Assembly (NCBI RefSeq): GCF_004117935.1
Contig: NZ_SDOY01000172.1
Coordinates: 1-64,000 of the forward strand
DNA from: Streptomyces roseicoloratus
Lineage (GTDB): Bacteria > Actinomycetota > Actinomycetes > Streptomycetales > Streptomycetaceae
DNA length: 64,000 nucleotides
Direction of reading: 5' to 3'
The translations under genes and the position numbers were made by a program. Shown in pieces: positions 24,097 through 33,996 of this stretch (position 1 is its first letter; each line of letters opens with the position of its first letter). The notes below the pieces were generated by a model. It saw only the letters and a list, made by a program, of their open reading frames with translations. It did no database searches and was not told where the DNA came from.

Positions 24097-27000
24097 TCAT
24101 GGCCGGGCAGTCTCGGTCAGGTTCTTCTTCCAGTTGCTGACGGTCTTCTCCGGCACGCCGAGCCATGCGGCAAGGTCCTTGAGCTTCCAGCCCTGTTCCG
24201 GGGCGCGCAGGAAGGCAGCCCTGACGTCCGGGGTCCAGAACGCGTCGCCGGCGCTCGAGTTCGGCCCGGGAAGCCGGGGGCCCTGTTCGCTCGCCGAGGG
24301 GGGCGCGCCCGTCCTGCGTTTCTTCGGCGCGGGATGGTCCTCGAGGTGGCGCAGGAACGCGTCCTTCGCCTCGACGAGTACGGTTCTCACGCTCCGTCCG
24401 TCGGTGGGCGGGGCCGGGACGGGTGTCTCCTCGTCGTCGCCGACGCGCTTTCTGTACTTCCCGACGGCGACCTCGCTGACTCCCAGGAAACGGGCGACCG
24501 CTGCCTGACTCGCCTGGCCGGAGTTGACGAGTCCCAAGGCGTGGCTCACCGTGACGTGGCCGTAGCCCGCGTTGCCCTTCCTGTTCTCGACGCGCACGGC
24601 CCTGATTTCCCGGTCTCCCTCCGGCATCATCCGCAGGAAGGCGTTCTGCTGGTCGGGTGTGAGATCCCTGGGCAGGGCAGGCCGTCCACCGTCGGCCGCG
24701 TCGTGGACCGAGGCATCCGAAGGAACGGCTTCCGGCCGCCTCGGATCCCTGAGAGTGATCTTAGCCATGGGCGAGGTGAGTTCGTCCCCGCTGCCGGAAT
24801 CGCTGTCCGAACCGGTTTCCCAGCCGGACGTGGTCGGCGGCCGGGGCGTGCTCGCGTCGGACGGCGTCCCGCCGGAGTCCCGCACCGTGGAGGGCACGGT
24901 GGCGTACATGTTGTCGGCGAGCTTCCGCGCGATGCTGTCACGGAGCACCGGCGTGCCCGCGTTGACGGGGTAGATCTCCCGGAAGAGATGGGGCAGGTGC
25001 TTGGCGATGGTCTCGGTCGGTTCCTTCCAGAAGCGTCCGGGGTGATCGTTGTACGACAGCGGGACGGCGCCGAAGGTGTGGAGGGCCATCCAGCACGAGA
25101 AGCACGGTCGCTTCTTCCCGCGGATGGTGACCGGTCCGTCGACGACGTCGGAGGGCCGCAGGTCCGCCTTGTGGAGCAGCTGGAGAATCTTCTGCTCGGC
25201 ATGGATGGGACGGTCCAGTGAAGGGTTGTCGCCCTCCGTGTTCTGCAGGAGGATCACTGATCCCCGCCCGTCCGTCGAGGTGAGCAGGGCCTTGAGGTCG
25301 TCGGGGGACGTGGTTCTTAGATCGACCTTGACGACGGGCGTGTTCCGGCCGAGGTGGTCGGCCAGTGCGAGAACGGTGCGGTTGTCCGGGTCCGGCTCGG
25401 CCAGCCTGGCATTGGTTTTGAGCCGGGCGTTCTCGCTGCGGTACAGGCGCTCTCTGTCCGACCCCAGGCCGTCGTGGAGATTCTCGTACGGGATCCTGTC
25501 GATGGTCTGCAGGTTCAGTACGTCGCCGAGATCGCGACGCACTCCTTGCCGGTCGGCGCCTTCGATGAACTGCATGAGCAGTTCGACCGACCGGTTGTGG
25601 TTCGTGGCGAAGACCAGCCGGTTGTTCAGCACCGCCCCCTGCACCTCCTGCTCGCGCTTCTGTGGCTTCTTCCGCGACGACGAGTCGGTGAGTTCGTCCT
25701 GCTTCTCGTTCTCGTTGCCCTTTTCGTATCCCTGGGCGTTCTCGTTCGCGTTCTCCTGCGCCGCGTCGTCCGGGAGCGCGGGCGTCGGTTCGCTCTGCTC
25801 GGCGAGTCGCCCTTGCAGATGTTCGATGCAGTTCATGATGCGGATCGAGAGATGCCGGAGCGACTGCTGGGTGCGCTCGCCGGCGTGAGACCTGCTGAAG
25901 CCGAGGTTCACTTCCTCGGTGCCGCGCCCGGACTGTTTCACCTGGCCGGGGACGGTGCTCGATTCGACGGTCTCCATGAGGCGCCCCGCCAGTTCCGTGG
26001 CTTCAGGGCCGCCGAGGAGCTGCTGCATGACATCGTCGGCGACGGAGCGGGTCGAGGGCGATCCGCTGCTCGGACCCGTGAAGGAGCTGCTGCCGGAAAG
26101 CTGGCCTTCCGTCGGCGCTTCGACGCCCATGGGTGACGGCGGGGTGAGGAAATGTGCGGCGGGCTGGGCGTACAGATTCCGGGCGCGCATGATCTGTTCG
26201 TACGTGTACCCCTGATTCGGCCGGAACAGTTTGCGGAACTTGCTCAGGGCGTCCTTGAGGGGTAGGACACTTGACTCTTTATCACCTGGATTCACCGTGT
26301 GCAGATGCCGGCGCGTCTTGTCGTCGAGGTCGGTCATCTTCTCCACCAGAGGCGGAGGGAGAGAGGACCCCGGGGAGCCGGTCCTCAGGAACTCCGTGAT
26401 CGAGGTGAGATCCTCCTCTTCGAAACCCTTGACGTGCGCCTTCTTGAGATCGTTCTTGTCGGCGCCCCTGTGCCAGGCCGCGTGCTTCTCTTCTTTCCTC
26501 CTCTGGTCGACCGGGAGGGACGTCTGGTACTGACCCGACCGTGTCGGCGGGCGACTGGCGATGATCCGTTCGTATCCGGGAGCAAGCCAGTCCTTCGGTC
26601 GTGAATCCCTGGTGTGGGCGGTGTCGTGCCAGGACGCCATGCGGTCGGCGGTCCCGCTCCCGGGCTCCTCGAGGTACCTGACCTCGTACCCCATCAGAGC
26701 CATCGCTTCCAGATTTCCGCTGCGGAATCCGATGTGGCGGACGGTGGAAGCGCGATGCAGATACTCGAACAGGCGGAACTGGGCGAGACGGTCGCTGCCT
26801 CCGAGACGTACGACTTGTTCGTCCCGCCAGAACTCGGTGAGGTTCACCACGCGCGCCGCGAACCCGTCAGGCCTCTGCTGCATGCCGTACCGGGACAGGT
26901 CACCCGTACCCTTGTCGAAGAATTCGGCGATCGAATCGAGTTTGTCGTTCGGGCGGTCCGGCCCTTCCCTGCGGTACCCGGCGTCGCCGACGATCAGCAC

Positions 27001-30000
27001 GGCCTTGAAGTCGCCGAGCCTTTCGACGATCTGGGCTATTCCGAAGTAGCTGGTGTCGTGCTCGATATGGACTTCGCCGTTCTTTCCGCTGAAACGTGTC
27101 CAGAGAACCGCGACCTTGTCGTCGGGGGACAGCTCCAGATTCCGGGAGGAGAGCCACTCTTCTATTTGACGGGGGCTCCAGGTCTTGAAACCCGATCCAT
27201 CCTGGCCGGAAGGAGTCTCGTCGGTGGACTCGTCCCAGTTCACCTGCCAGTGGTCGCGTATCTTCCGGCGGATGTCCGATGTGAAATCCCGAGCCACGAA
27301 GTAGGTGGCGTCGTTCAGCCCCAGAAGTCCCTTACCGGAGATTTTCTTGGCATCGAAGAACTCCTTCTGCCGGCTCTTGAATTCGTCGGAACGGACGATC
27401 GGTACGCGGTCTTCGGCTATTCCGGCGGTCACGTAGAATCGCTGGATGTTCTTCGCGAGCGACAGGCTCCTGCCCTCGTCGTCGTGGGTGATGAAGACGG
27501 TCAGGTCCGGATCGCCGATCAGGAACGCGGCGACCGAGAACATGTCACCGGAAGCGTGGCTCGGGTGCTTGAGCAGCTTCGCCCCGGCCGGCAGTGGCTT
27601 GGCCCACTTGGGCTTGGACTCCCCGACGGCGCTCGTGGGGACCTGGCGGTCCCGGCCTTCGCCCGACGGAAGCCGGTCGGCCACGGAGGCGCGGCGCTCG
27701 CCCACGACCGGAGTCGCCGTGGACTGCGGAGCGTGGTGCAGGGGGACGACCGCGTTCTCGCTCACCCGCTCGATCACGGACAGATGGTCCTTCGGCAGGT
27801 TCGCCGGTTCGCTCAGGCGCGCGTCCACCATCAGACCGTCGGTGCGGACTCCGCTCGCGTCGTCGTGGCGGCGGAACAGGTGCCGGTCCTCCATCGGCTT
27901 GCCGACGTCGGAATACTCGTCCGGAAGCCCCAGGTAGTGCAGGACCTCGTGGACCAGGACGCCGTCGTCGTCGTGGACGCCCCAGTGGTCCTGGTCGGTG
28001 CCGTCCGCGGGCGCCGTACGCGTGAGCGTGACCTTCTCGCCGTGGTCGGGACGTTCCAGGAACTCGACGGTGACGTGCAACTGGTCACCCGAGTCGGGGA
28101 GTCGGTAGCCGACGTTGACATGGCTGTCCAGAGCCGTCTGGACTCGCGCTTGCAGCTGGGCGAGGTCGGCCTCCGACAGGCCGTCCATCAGCCTGAACGG
28201 CAGTGTCACGAAGAACTGCCGCACCGTGCGGCCATCGGGAAGCCGGCCCCGGCGCACATGGTGACGGATCTGAGTCCACGAACCGTTCAGTTTTCCGTCG
28301 GCGCCCACCAACCGTCCGTCGCGCCCCTTCTGTCCCGCCTTCGGGTCGAAGCGTTCGGTGTTCACCCCGGCCGTGCGCGTGCCACGGAACACCCGCAGCT
28401 CCTCGGTGCGCACCGGCCTCGGCACCCGCTCGCCCGGGGTACGCATGGGCCCGGCGGAGCGGCCGGGGAGCGGCGTGCCGGGGGCGCGGGAGGAAGCCGC
28501 CGGTGCCGGATCGGAGGAGGCGTCGGCTTTGGGGGAGGGGTCGGTGCCGGCGACGGCCTCGGGACGGTCGAGCAGGCGTTGCATGACGAGGTCGATGTCG
28601 TCCCACACGCCGTGCTCCCAGTCCCGCTCAGGACCGTGGGACTGGGCAGGCTGGTCTGTCCTGCGGTCAGGTTGGGCGGACTCATCCGGCTCGTCCGGCT
28701 GGGCGGGCTCGTCCGGCCGGACGGGTCGGTCGGCTTCTTCACGCCGGGCGGGCTCGTCCGGCCGGGGGGAGCGCCGGGCCGGCGGCTCGACCAGCGGGAA
28801 GCGGTCCGTGTCCGGCGTCCGTTCGTGGGCTTCGAGGCCCAGGGCGACCTCGTCCGGGAACCTTCCGTCGGGCATGGCCTCTCGCAGCTGGCTCTCCGTG
28901 AGCGGCGGCAGCGAACGGAACCTGCCCCAGTTGTCGGTGTACGACAGGACGGGGACGTACGACGGGGCGCCACGGGGCGGTTTCGGTGGGACCAGCACGT
29001 CCTGCTCGAACGCCTCGGACGCCGTCATGATCTCGTGGAAGGTGTGGTGTCCGACCGGCAGCATGTCCGCCATCAGAGCGAGCCGTACGAGCTGGAAGTC
29101 CACGGGCACGTTCCACGTCGTGGCCATCTTGTGGACGACCTTCAGCGTGAAGTACGCGGTGTTGGACGTGCCCGCGCTCATCAGTCCACCGGTCGCCTCG
29201 GCCGTCACCTGGCTCACGCTCATCAGCAAGATCTGCCGGTGCCGCTCACCGGGTTCCCAGGTCAGCCGGCCGTTCTCCACCACGTGGGCGCGCTCGCGCG
29301 TGCTGAGAGGCGGAACGGCGTCCTCGGGCCGCAACGGAGTACGTCTGTCGTGCTCCTGGGCGGCCAGCAGCGCTTCCAGGCCGGGGTTGTCCGCCTGCTC
29401 CCTCCGCAACCGTTCCTGTGCCCGCCGGATGTTCTGGACGACATCGGCGTCCTGCTGGATCCGCTGGTTCGCCGGTACCCCCGGCCCGCTCCGCTCACGC
29501 GTGAGGATGGCCGGCGTGGGTTTCGGCCCCACCAATCGCTTCATGAGAGGGCCGTGGACGCCGGTGACGAGGAGGTGCATCCGCTCGCGGATGTTCCCGT
29601 GCTCGACGACCTCCTGCAGCGTTCGCGGGTCGTCGCCGACGGACCCGCTGCCGGTGTTCCGCTCGGTGCCGAGCTCGGCGCGCTTGTCGGCCGGCAGCCG
29701 GTCCCAGGCCGCCCGGACCAGGGTGCGCACCTGTTCCTGGACGTCCGGGTGGCGGGTGAGGTATTCGCCGAGGGCGCGCTCGGCGTCGCGCGACGCCTCC
29801 GCGTACGCCAGGCGGACGGCCGTCCGGACGACGGAATGGTCCTCGTCGAGGTCCGGATTGGCGTACAGCGCCTGCCCGACGCGGCTCAGCACGGCGAGCG
29901 GCAGGGGCCGCCGGGACGAGCCCGGGGGCTGAAGTCCTTGTTCGAGACGCTGGACGGCGTCGATCGCGTCCGCCGGACCGGTGAGCATCACCGTCGTCAG

Positions 30001-33000
30001 CCGGTCCTTGCCGACCAGCAGCTGGCCGGTCCCGGTGTCGACGGCCTGCCCGGCGGGGACCCGTACCTCCAGCCAGTGCTCCGTGCCGGGCGGCAGTCGC
30101 CTGACGAGGGTCGAGTACGGCCGGCCGTCGGTGCGCAGCAGTCGGTCGGCCCGGCCCACCAGTCCGGGGGGTGATTCGGGGAGCACCAGATAGGCGGTGG
30201 TCTCCTCGTGCGTGCGCGTGCCGAGGGCGTCCAGTTCCGCGCGCCAGTCCCTCGGTGCGGGGGGCTCGTCCCCGCCCCTGCCGCGAGGCCCCCCGTCCTG
30301 CGGAGCGGGCGTCGCCGTGTCGACGGTCGCGACGGCCGTGGGGGTGCCGACGCCGTCGTCGGCACCCTGGACGCCGGTCGGGGTGGCCTCTGCTGCATCG
30401 GCCTGGGAGGAGGCCGAGGCGAGCAGGTTGTGCTGGGGGGGAAGGGTGCCCAGGAAGGCATCGGCGACGGAGGTCGCGAAGGTCAGGACGCGGTTCTGCC
30501 TCATGGCGGCGTTCCGCGCCGCCTGCCAGGACGACTCGCGGTGCAGCTTGTCCGGCAGGCGTACCGGAGCGATGCCGAGGTCCAGGAGCATGCGGGGCAC
30601 CACGAACCGGGAGTGGACGGTGAGCGCGCTCTCCGGAGACCCGGGAAGGCCGCCGGTCACGTGGAGCTTGAGCACCGTGTCGGCGACGGCCTTCAGCTGG
30701 TCCACCCGGGTGGTGGCGGTCTCCAGGGCCTTCCGGTGCGCCTCGAAGACGTCGTTGACGGACGTCCTCACGTTCGGATCGTCCTCGCCGGACTCGCCGC
30801 CGCCGAAGCGGGTGCGCAGGGCGAGGTACGCGTCGCCGTCCAGGACGTGCCAGGGGCTCTCGGGGCGGTGCGGGCCGTCGAGAAGCTCGCGGAGCAGGGT
30901 CCTCTGGTTCTCCTGCGCGTCCGGGAACAGTGCCGACAGGGTCGCGTCGGTCGGCGTAGCCGCCGGTGCGACCGTGAGCGTGCCGGTGAGGCGAGCGTCT
31001 CCGACGTGCGTGACGTCGGCCATGCCGAGGGCGAGTTCGGCCGCCAGGACGTGCAACTTGTTGCCCGTCCAGAACGTCGTGGTACGGGCCGCGTCGGGCA
31101 GCCGGGCCGGGGGGAGGCCGTGGTCCAGGAGCAGGCGCTGCAGCAGGATCTGGACGTCCGACCTCAGCGGCCCCTTCTGCGCGTCTGTGTGGAGGTCCTG
31201 GACAAGGGCCGCGACGGCTTCCACGCGGTCATGACGCTGGTCGGTCTTCTGTCGTGAGTAGCCGGAGAAGGCTTCCTCGACGCTCTCGGCCGGGAGGTCG
31301 CTCCTCTCCTGCTCGGGCAGTCGGCTCCGGAGTTCCCGGTAGGTGTGCACGTCCATGGTGTGCCAGGTGCCACCCGGGGAATGCCGGGTGTCGGCCACTT
31401 CTGCGAGCAGGTCCGCCGCGGTCGCGGGATCGGACAGCAGAGCCGTCCACTGGTCCCGGAGCAGGTGCAGCGACAGAAGGTTCACTCGGGAGGAATTCTC
31501 GGGCACCTCCGTCGTTTCGGGCACCCCAGTCGTCTCGGTCGTTGCGGATGTCTCGGTCGTCTCGGATGTTCCGGCCGTAACGAGGGGCGCCTTGCTCGAC
31601 GGGCCGACGAGGGGGCCGCCGGGGGCCAGTCGCGTCTCGGCGCCGGGTTCGTCGGCCGGGGTCGCGTGGGCGTGCTCCTGGGCCGTGCGCGGTGAGGCGG
31701 CCTCACCGCCCGCCGGATCGTGGACCCCGGATGTCGTGCCCTGTTCCCGGGGCGACAGAGGCGGCTCGTCGCCGTTCCACGGCTCGAGGTACTGAAGATC
31801 ACCGTCCTCGTCGGTGTCGTCGCCGTAGTCGTTGCCGTCGACGCCGACGCCCTCGCTGACCGTGGCGAGGGCTGTCCGGTCCGGTGCCGGGGAGGCGAGC
31901 TCTTCCTCCTCGGTCACCGTGGAGAACTCCGGCCCGGAGTTCTCCTGTGGCTGGACCGGCGGCTCGACGAGGTCCTGGACCGGCGAGGAAGAGAAGGAGG
32001 AGCCGGAGGAAGCGCCGTCCGCGCCGCTGGTCGTCGCGATGCTCTGGGAAGGCTGCCCGGCCGGGGCCTGGGTGTCGGGAGCGGACGCTTCCTTGCGGGC
32101 GCCGGAGGGCTGCTCGGCCTTCGACGGGCTCGCGTTCGGCGAGTTCGCCTGGTTCGGAGCGGAGGAACTCGCCGGCGGGGACGTCGAGGCCGAGGCCGAG
32201 GAGTTCGGCGCGGTGGTGGGCGATCCGCCGGGCTGCGAGGCGGGCGCCATCGGCGCCGGGCCGATGGGGGCCGAGGCCGGAGTCTCCGTACGGCTGTCGG
32301 AGCCGAGGTCGTCCGACTCCATGCGCAGGTTGACGTGGGTCGGCGCGTCCTTCGTGTCGCCGCCCGCAGGTGTGGTGCTTTCGTCGAGGTCGACGTCCCC
32401 GAAGTCTCCGACGGACCCGAGGTCTCCGGCATCCCCGACGTCCGAGCGGTCTTCGGAGACGGTCTCGGGCCGCGGCGTGCCGTCGGACGCGCCGGACGGT
32501 GCCGACCCCGCGGACGCGCCGGAATCGCCCGACCCGGCGGACCCGCCGGATGCGGCGGACCCGGAGGAGCCGTCCGTACCGCCGGACACCAGTCCGCCCG
32601 ACGTGTCCATGCCGCCGTTGAGGAGCTGGTGGCGCATGGTGTTGCCCAGGCGCTCGCCGCCCAGCTCCAGGCCGTGGCTGAGGCGGCCTTCGACCATGCC
32701 GGAGCCGAAGGTGAGGCCGGAGGTCTTGAAGGTGTGCTCGTCGGAGAAGATCAGGTTGTACATGCCCTCGGACACGGCGGCGTGGGCACCGTCGAACACG
32801 CCCTTGCCCAGGTGGAGGACGCCGAGCTGCGACCAGTGGCGGAGCATGCTCTGGCCCATGGCGTCGGCGGTGCCGCGGGTGAGCACCTTGGTGACGTCCG
32901 GGCCCAGGTCCTTGCCCAGCGGTCCGAGGCTCTTCTCCAGGTTGAGCGGCAGGTCCTTCTTGCCGGTGTCCCTGAGCAGGGTCCGGGCCCAGTTCTCGCC

Positions 33001-33987
33001 GGCCTCGCGCGCGCCGTCCCGCTTGAGGTGCCTGTCGAACGTGTCGCCGACGGACGTGACGAAGTCCTTGGCCGCCTTGTCCGAGACCCGCTTCGGACCC
33101 GCGGTCTTCGGGAGGTGGTCGCCGAAGTTCTTCGCGATGTCGTCGCCGAAGGTCCTGGGTGCGTCCGGATCGGGCGGCGACGGCTTCTTCGGGCCGGCGA
33201 GATCCGGCTTCCTCGGACCCGGGAGGTCCGGCTTCCTGGGCTTGAACACCTCGTCGAGCCGGTTGCCGATGTTCTTGCCGCTGTTCTTGCCGAACAGGTT
33301 GGCCAGCCCACGGCCGAACTTGTTGCCGAGGAACTGGAACGGGCCCGCGAGCAGGCCCTGGACCATGCCGGAGAGCGCAGCCTGCTTGGTGAGGTTCGTG
33401 TCGAACTCGTCACGGGTGCCCTGGTTGAGCTGGGCCCACTGAACGAGCACGTCCATCGCGACGCCCATCCCGACGTTGATGATCTGATGGGTGATCAGCA
33501 TCAGGACCAGCCGGCCGAGCCGGAACTTGATCAGCCACCTGACGAACGCCACCTTGGCGAAGTACGCCTGGAGCGAGGCCCCGAAGAAGAAGGCGGTGGC
33601 GGCCGCGACGATCGCCTCCACCAGCAGTTCCACCAGCTGGGCGATGATCATGTACTTGGTGTACTGGAGCTGCGTCCCGCCCTTGCGGCTGAAGTCCGCG
33701 AGGAGCTTGGCCTGGTCGGCGACCGCGTCGAAGTAGTTGAGTCCCTCCTCGCCGATGAAGCTCTTCATCGCCGCCTGGTACATCTCGGCTGCGTTGCCCT
33801 TGAAGGCGTCATGGGTGTAGCCCAGCGCCTCCGAGATCTGCTGCTTCAGGTCGTTCGTCAGCTTGCCGTGGAGGTCCTTGTGCACCTCGGCCAGCGCGAA
33901 CAGCTTGTCCTCGTCGCCGTTCGGGGGTACCTCCCCGGTGAGGGCCGCGAACAGCCAGGCGCACTCGGGCGGGAACTCCAGGGACAC
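24097..33987 (-). CDS. Giant T7SS polymorphic-toxin-like protein: metallopeptidase motif, deaminase motif, two HTH-like segments
   Basis: A single 3296-residue frame. Residues 1-100 are a helical WXG100/LXG-like export region. Residues 105-180 contain hydrophobic helices. Residues 470-830 are low-complexity Ser/Ala/Pro. Residues about 836-1005 and 1014-1190 are two copies of a related helical module. A zinc-protease motif HEVLHYLGLPDEY spans H2013, H2017, G2020 and D2023. An alpha/beta domain of unknown type covers about 2123-2450. The deaminase signature is H2929-A-E2931 with P2961-C2962-F-S-C2965. Two helix-turn-helix-like segments close the protein: about 3108-3185 (VARFLGVSEVAVGKYRKRV) and 3251-3296 (DLAAWLGVPEKTVSNWKKNL). 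Polymorphic toxins normally place the toxic domain last, so the HTH tail is odd. GTG 33987 starts 9 bp after the WXG100-like gene. Deaminase activity and target (DNA, RNA or nucleotide) are inferred. Confidence 0.75.
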   Translation of the reverse strand: MSLEFPPECAWLFAALTGEVPPNGDEDKLFALAEVHKDLHGKLTNDLKQQISEALGYTHDAFKGNAAEMYQAAMKSFIGEEGLNYFDAVADQAKLLADFSRKGGTQLQYTKYMIIAQLVELLVEAIVAAATAFFFGASLQAYFAKVAFVRWLIKFRLGRLVLMLITHQIINVGMGVAMDVLVQWAQLNQGTRDEFDTNLTKQAALSGMVQGLLAGPFQFLGNKFGRGLANLFGKNSGKNIGNRLDEVFKPRKPDLPGPRKPDLAGPKKPSPPDPDAPRTFGDDIAKNFGDHLPKTAGPKRVSDKAAKDFVTSVGDTFDRHLKRDGAREAGENWARTLLRDTGKKDLPLNLEKSLGPLGKDLGPDVTKVLTRGTADAMGQSMLRHWSQLGVLHLGKGVFDGAHAAVSEGMYNLIFSDEHTFKTSGLTFGSGMVEGRLSHGLELGGERLGNTMRHQLLNGGMDTSGGLVSGGTDGSSGSAASGGSAGSGDSGASAGSAPSGASDGTPRPETVSEDRSDVGDAGDLGSVGDFGDVDLDESTTPAGGDTKDAPTHVNLRMESDDLGSDSRTETPASAPIGPAPMAPASQPGGSPTTAPNSSASASTSPPASSSAPNQANSPNASPSKAEQPSGARKEASAPDTQAPAGQPSQSIATTSGADGASSGSSFSSSPVQDLVEPPVQPQENSGPEFSTVTEEEELASPAPDRTALATVSEGVGVDGNDYGDDTDEDGDLQYLEPWNGDEPPLSPREQGTTSGVHDPAGGEAASPRTAQEHAHATPADEPGAETRLAPGGPLVGPSSKAPLVTAGTSETTETSATTETTGVPETTEVPENSSRVNLLSLHLLRDQWTALLSDPATAADLLAEVADTRHSPGGTWHTMDVHTYRELRSRLPEQERSDLPAESVEEAFSGYSRQKTDQRHDRVEAVAALVQDLHTDAQKGPLRSDVQILLQRLLLDHGLPPARLPDAARTTTFWTGNKLHVLAAELALGMADVTHVGDARLTGTLTVAPAATPTDATLSALFPDAQENQRTLLRELLDGPHRPESPWHVLDGDAYLALRTRFGGGESGEDDPNVRTSVNDVFEAHRKALETATTRVDQLKAVADTVLKLHVTGGLPGSPESALTVHSRFVVPRMLLDLGIAPVRLPDKLHRESSWQAARNAAMRQNRVLTFATSVADAFLGTLPPQHNLLASASSQADAAEATPTGVQGADDGVGTPTAVATVDTATPAPQDGGPRGRGGDEPPAPRDWRAELDALGTRTHEETTAYLVLPESPPGLVGRADRLLRTDGRPYSTLVRRLPPGTEHWLEVRVPAGQAVDTGTGQLLVGKDRLTTVMLTGPADAIDAVQRLEQGLQPPGSSRRPLPLAVLSRVGQALYANPDLDEDHSVVRTAVRLAYAEASRDAERALGEYLTRHPDVQEQVRTLVRAAWDRLPADKRAELGTERNTGSGSVGDDPRTLQEVVEHGNIRERMHLLVTGVHGPLMKRLVGPKPTPAILTRERSGPGVPANQRIQQDADVVQNIRRAQERLRREQADNPGLEALLAAQEHDRRTPLRPEDAVPPLSTRERAHVVENGRLTWEPGERHRQILLMSVSQVTAEATGGLMSAGTSNTAYFTLKVVHKMATTWNVPVDFQLVRLALMADMLPVGHHTFHEIMTASEAFEQDVLVPPKPPRGAPSYVPVLSYTDNWGRFRSLPPLTESQLREAMPDGRFPDEVALGLEAHERTPDTDRFPLVEPPARRSPRPDEPARREEADRPVRPDEPAQPDEPDESAQPDRRTDQPAQSHGPERDWEHGVWDDIDLVMQRLLDRPEAVAGTDPSPKADASSDPAPAASSRAPGTPLPGRSAGPMRTPGERVPRPVRTEELRVFRGTRTAGVNTERFDPKAGQKGRDGRLVGADGKLNGSWTQIRHHVRRGRLPDGRTVRQFFVTLPFRLMDGLSEADLAQLQARVQTALDSHVNVGYRLPDSGDQLHVTVEFLERPDHGEKVTLTRTAPADGTDQDHWGVHDDDGVLVHEVLHYLGLPDEYSDVGKPMEDRHLFRRHDDASGVRTDGLMVDARLSEPANLPKDHLSVIERVSENAVVPLHHAPQSTATPVVGERRASVADRLPSGEGRDRQVPTSAVGESKPKWAKPLPAGAKLLKHPSHASGDMFSVAAFLIGDPDLTVFITHDDEGRSLSLAKNIQRFYVTAGIAEDRVPIVRSDEFKSRQKEFFDAKKISGKGLLGLNDATYFVARDFTSDIRRKIRDHWQVNWDESTDETPSGQDGSGFKTWSPRQIEEWLSSRNLELSPDDKVAVLWTRFSGKNGEVHIEHDTSYFGIAQIVERLGDFKAVLIVGDAGYRREGPDRPNDKLDSIAEFFDKGTGDLSRYGMQQRPDGFAARVVNLTEFWRDEQVVRLGGSDRLAQFRLFEYLHRASTVRHIGFRSGNLEAMALMGYEVRYLEEPGSGTADRMASWHDTAHTRDSRPKDWLAPGYERIIASRPPTRSGQYQTSLPVDQRRKEEKHAAWHRGADKNDLKKAHVKGFEEEDLTSITEFLRTGSPGSSLPPPLVEKMTDLDDKTRRHLHTVNPGDKESSVLPLKDALSKFRKLFRPNQGYTYEQIMRARNLYAQPAAHFLTPPSPMGVEAPTEGQLSGSSSFTGPSSGSPSTRSVADDVMQQLLGGPEATELAGRLMETVESSTVPGQVKQSGRGTEEVNLGFSRSHAGERTQQSLRHLSIRIMNCIEHLQGRLAEQSEPTPALPDDAAQENANENAQGYEKGNENEKQDELTDSSSRKKPQKREQEVQGAVLNNRLVFATNHNRSVELLMQFIEGADRQGVRRDLGDVLNLQTIDRIPYENLHDGLGSDRERLYRSENARLKTNARLAEPDPDNRTVLALADHLGRNTPVVKVDLRTTSPDDLKALLTSTDGRGSVILLQNTEGDNPSLDRPIHAEQKILQLLHKADLRPSDVVDGPVTIRGKKRPCFSCWMALHTFGAVPLSYNDHPGRFWKEPTETIAKHLPHLFREIYPVNAGTPVLRDSIARKLADNMYATVPSTVRDSGGTPSDASTPRPPTTSGWETGSDSDSGSGDELTSPMAKITLRDPRRPEAVPSDASVHDAADGGRPALPRDLTPDQQNAFLRMMPEGDREIRAVRVENRKGNAGYGHVTVSHALGLVNSGQASQAAVARFLGVSEVAVGKYRKRVGDDEETPVPAPPTDGRSVRTVLVEAKDAFLRHLEDHPAPKKRRTGAPPSASEQGPRLPGPNSSAGDAFWTPDVRAAFLRAPEQGWKLKDLAAWLGVPEKTVSNWKKNLTETARP

Positions 33988-33996
33988 CGTGCGGTT

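Noticed and set aside
26614..30174. A 1186-codon plus-strand open frame antisense to the giant gene
   Set aside because: The giant minus-strand frame has recognisable motifs. The antisense frame has none and mirrors codon-position GC bias.
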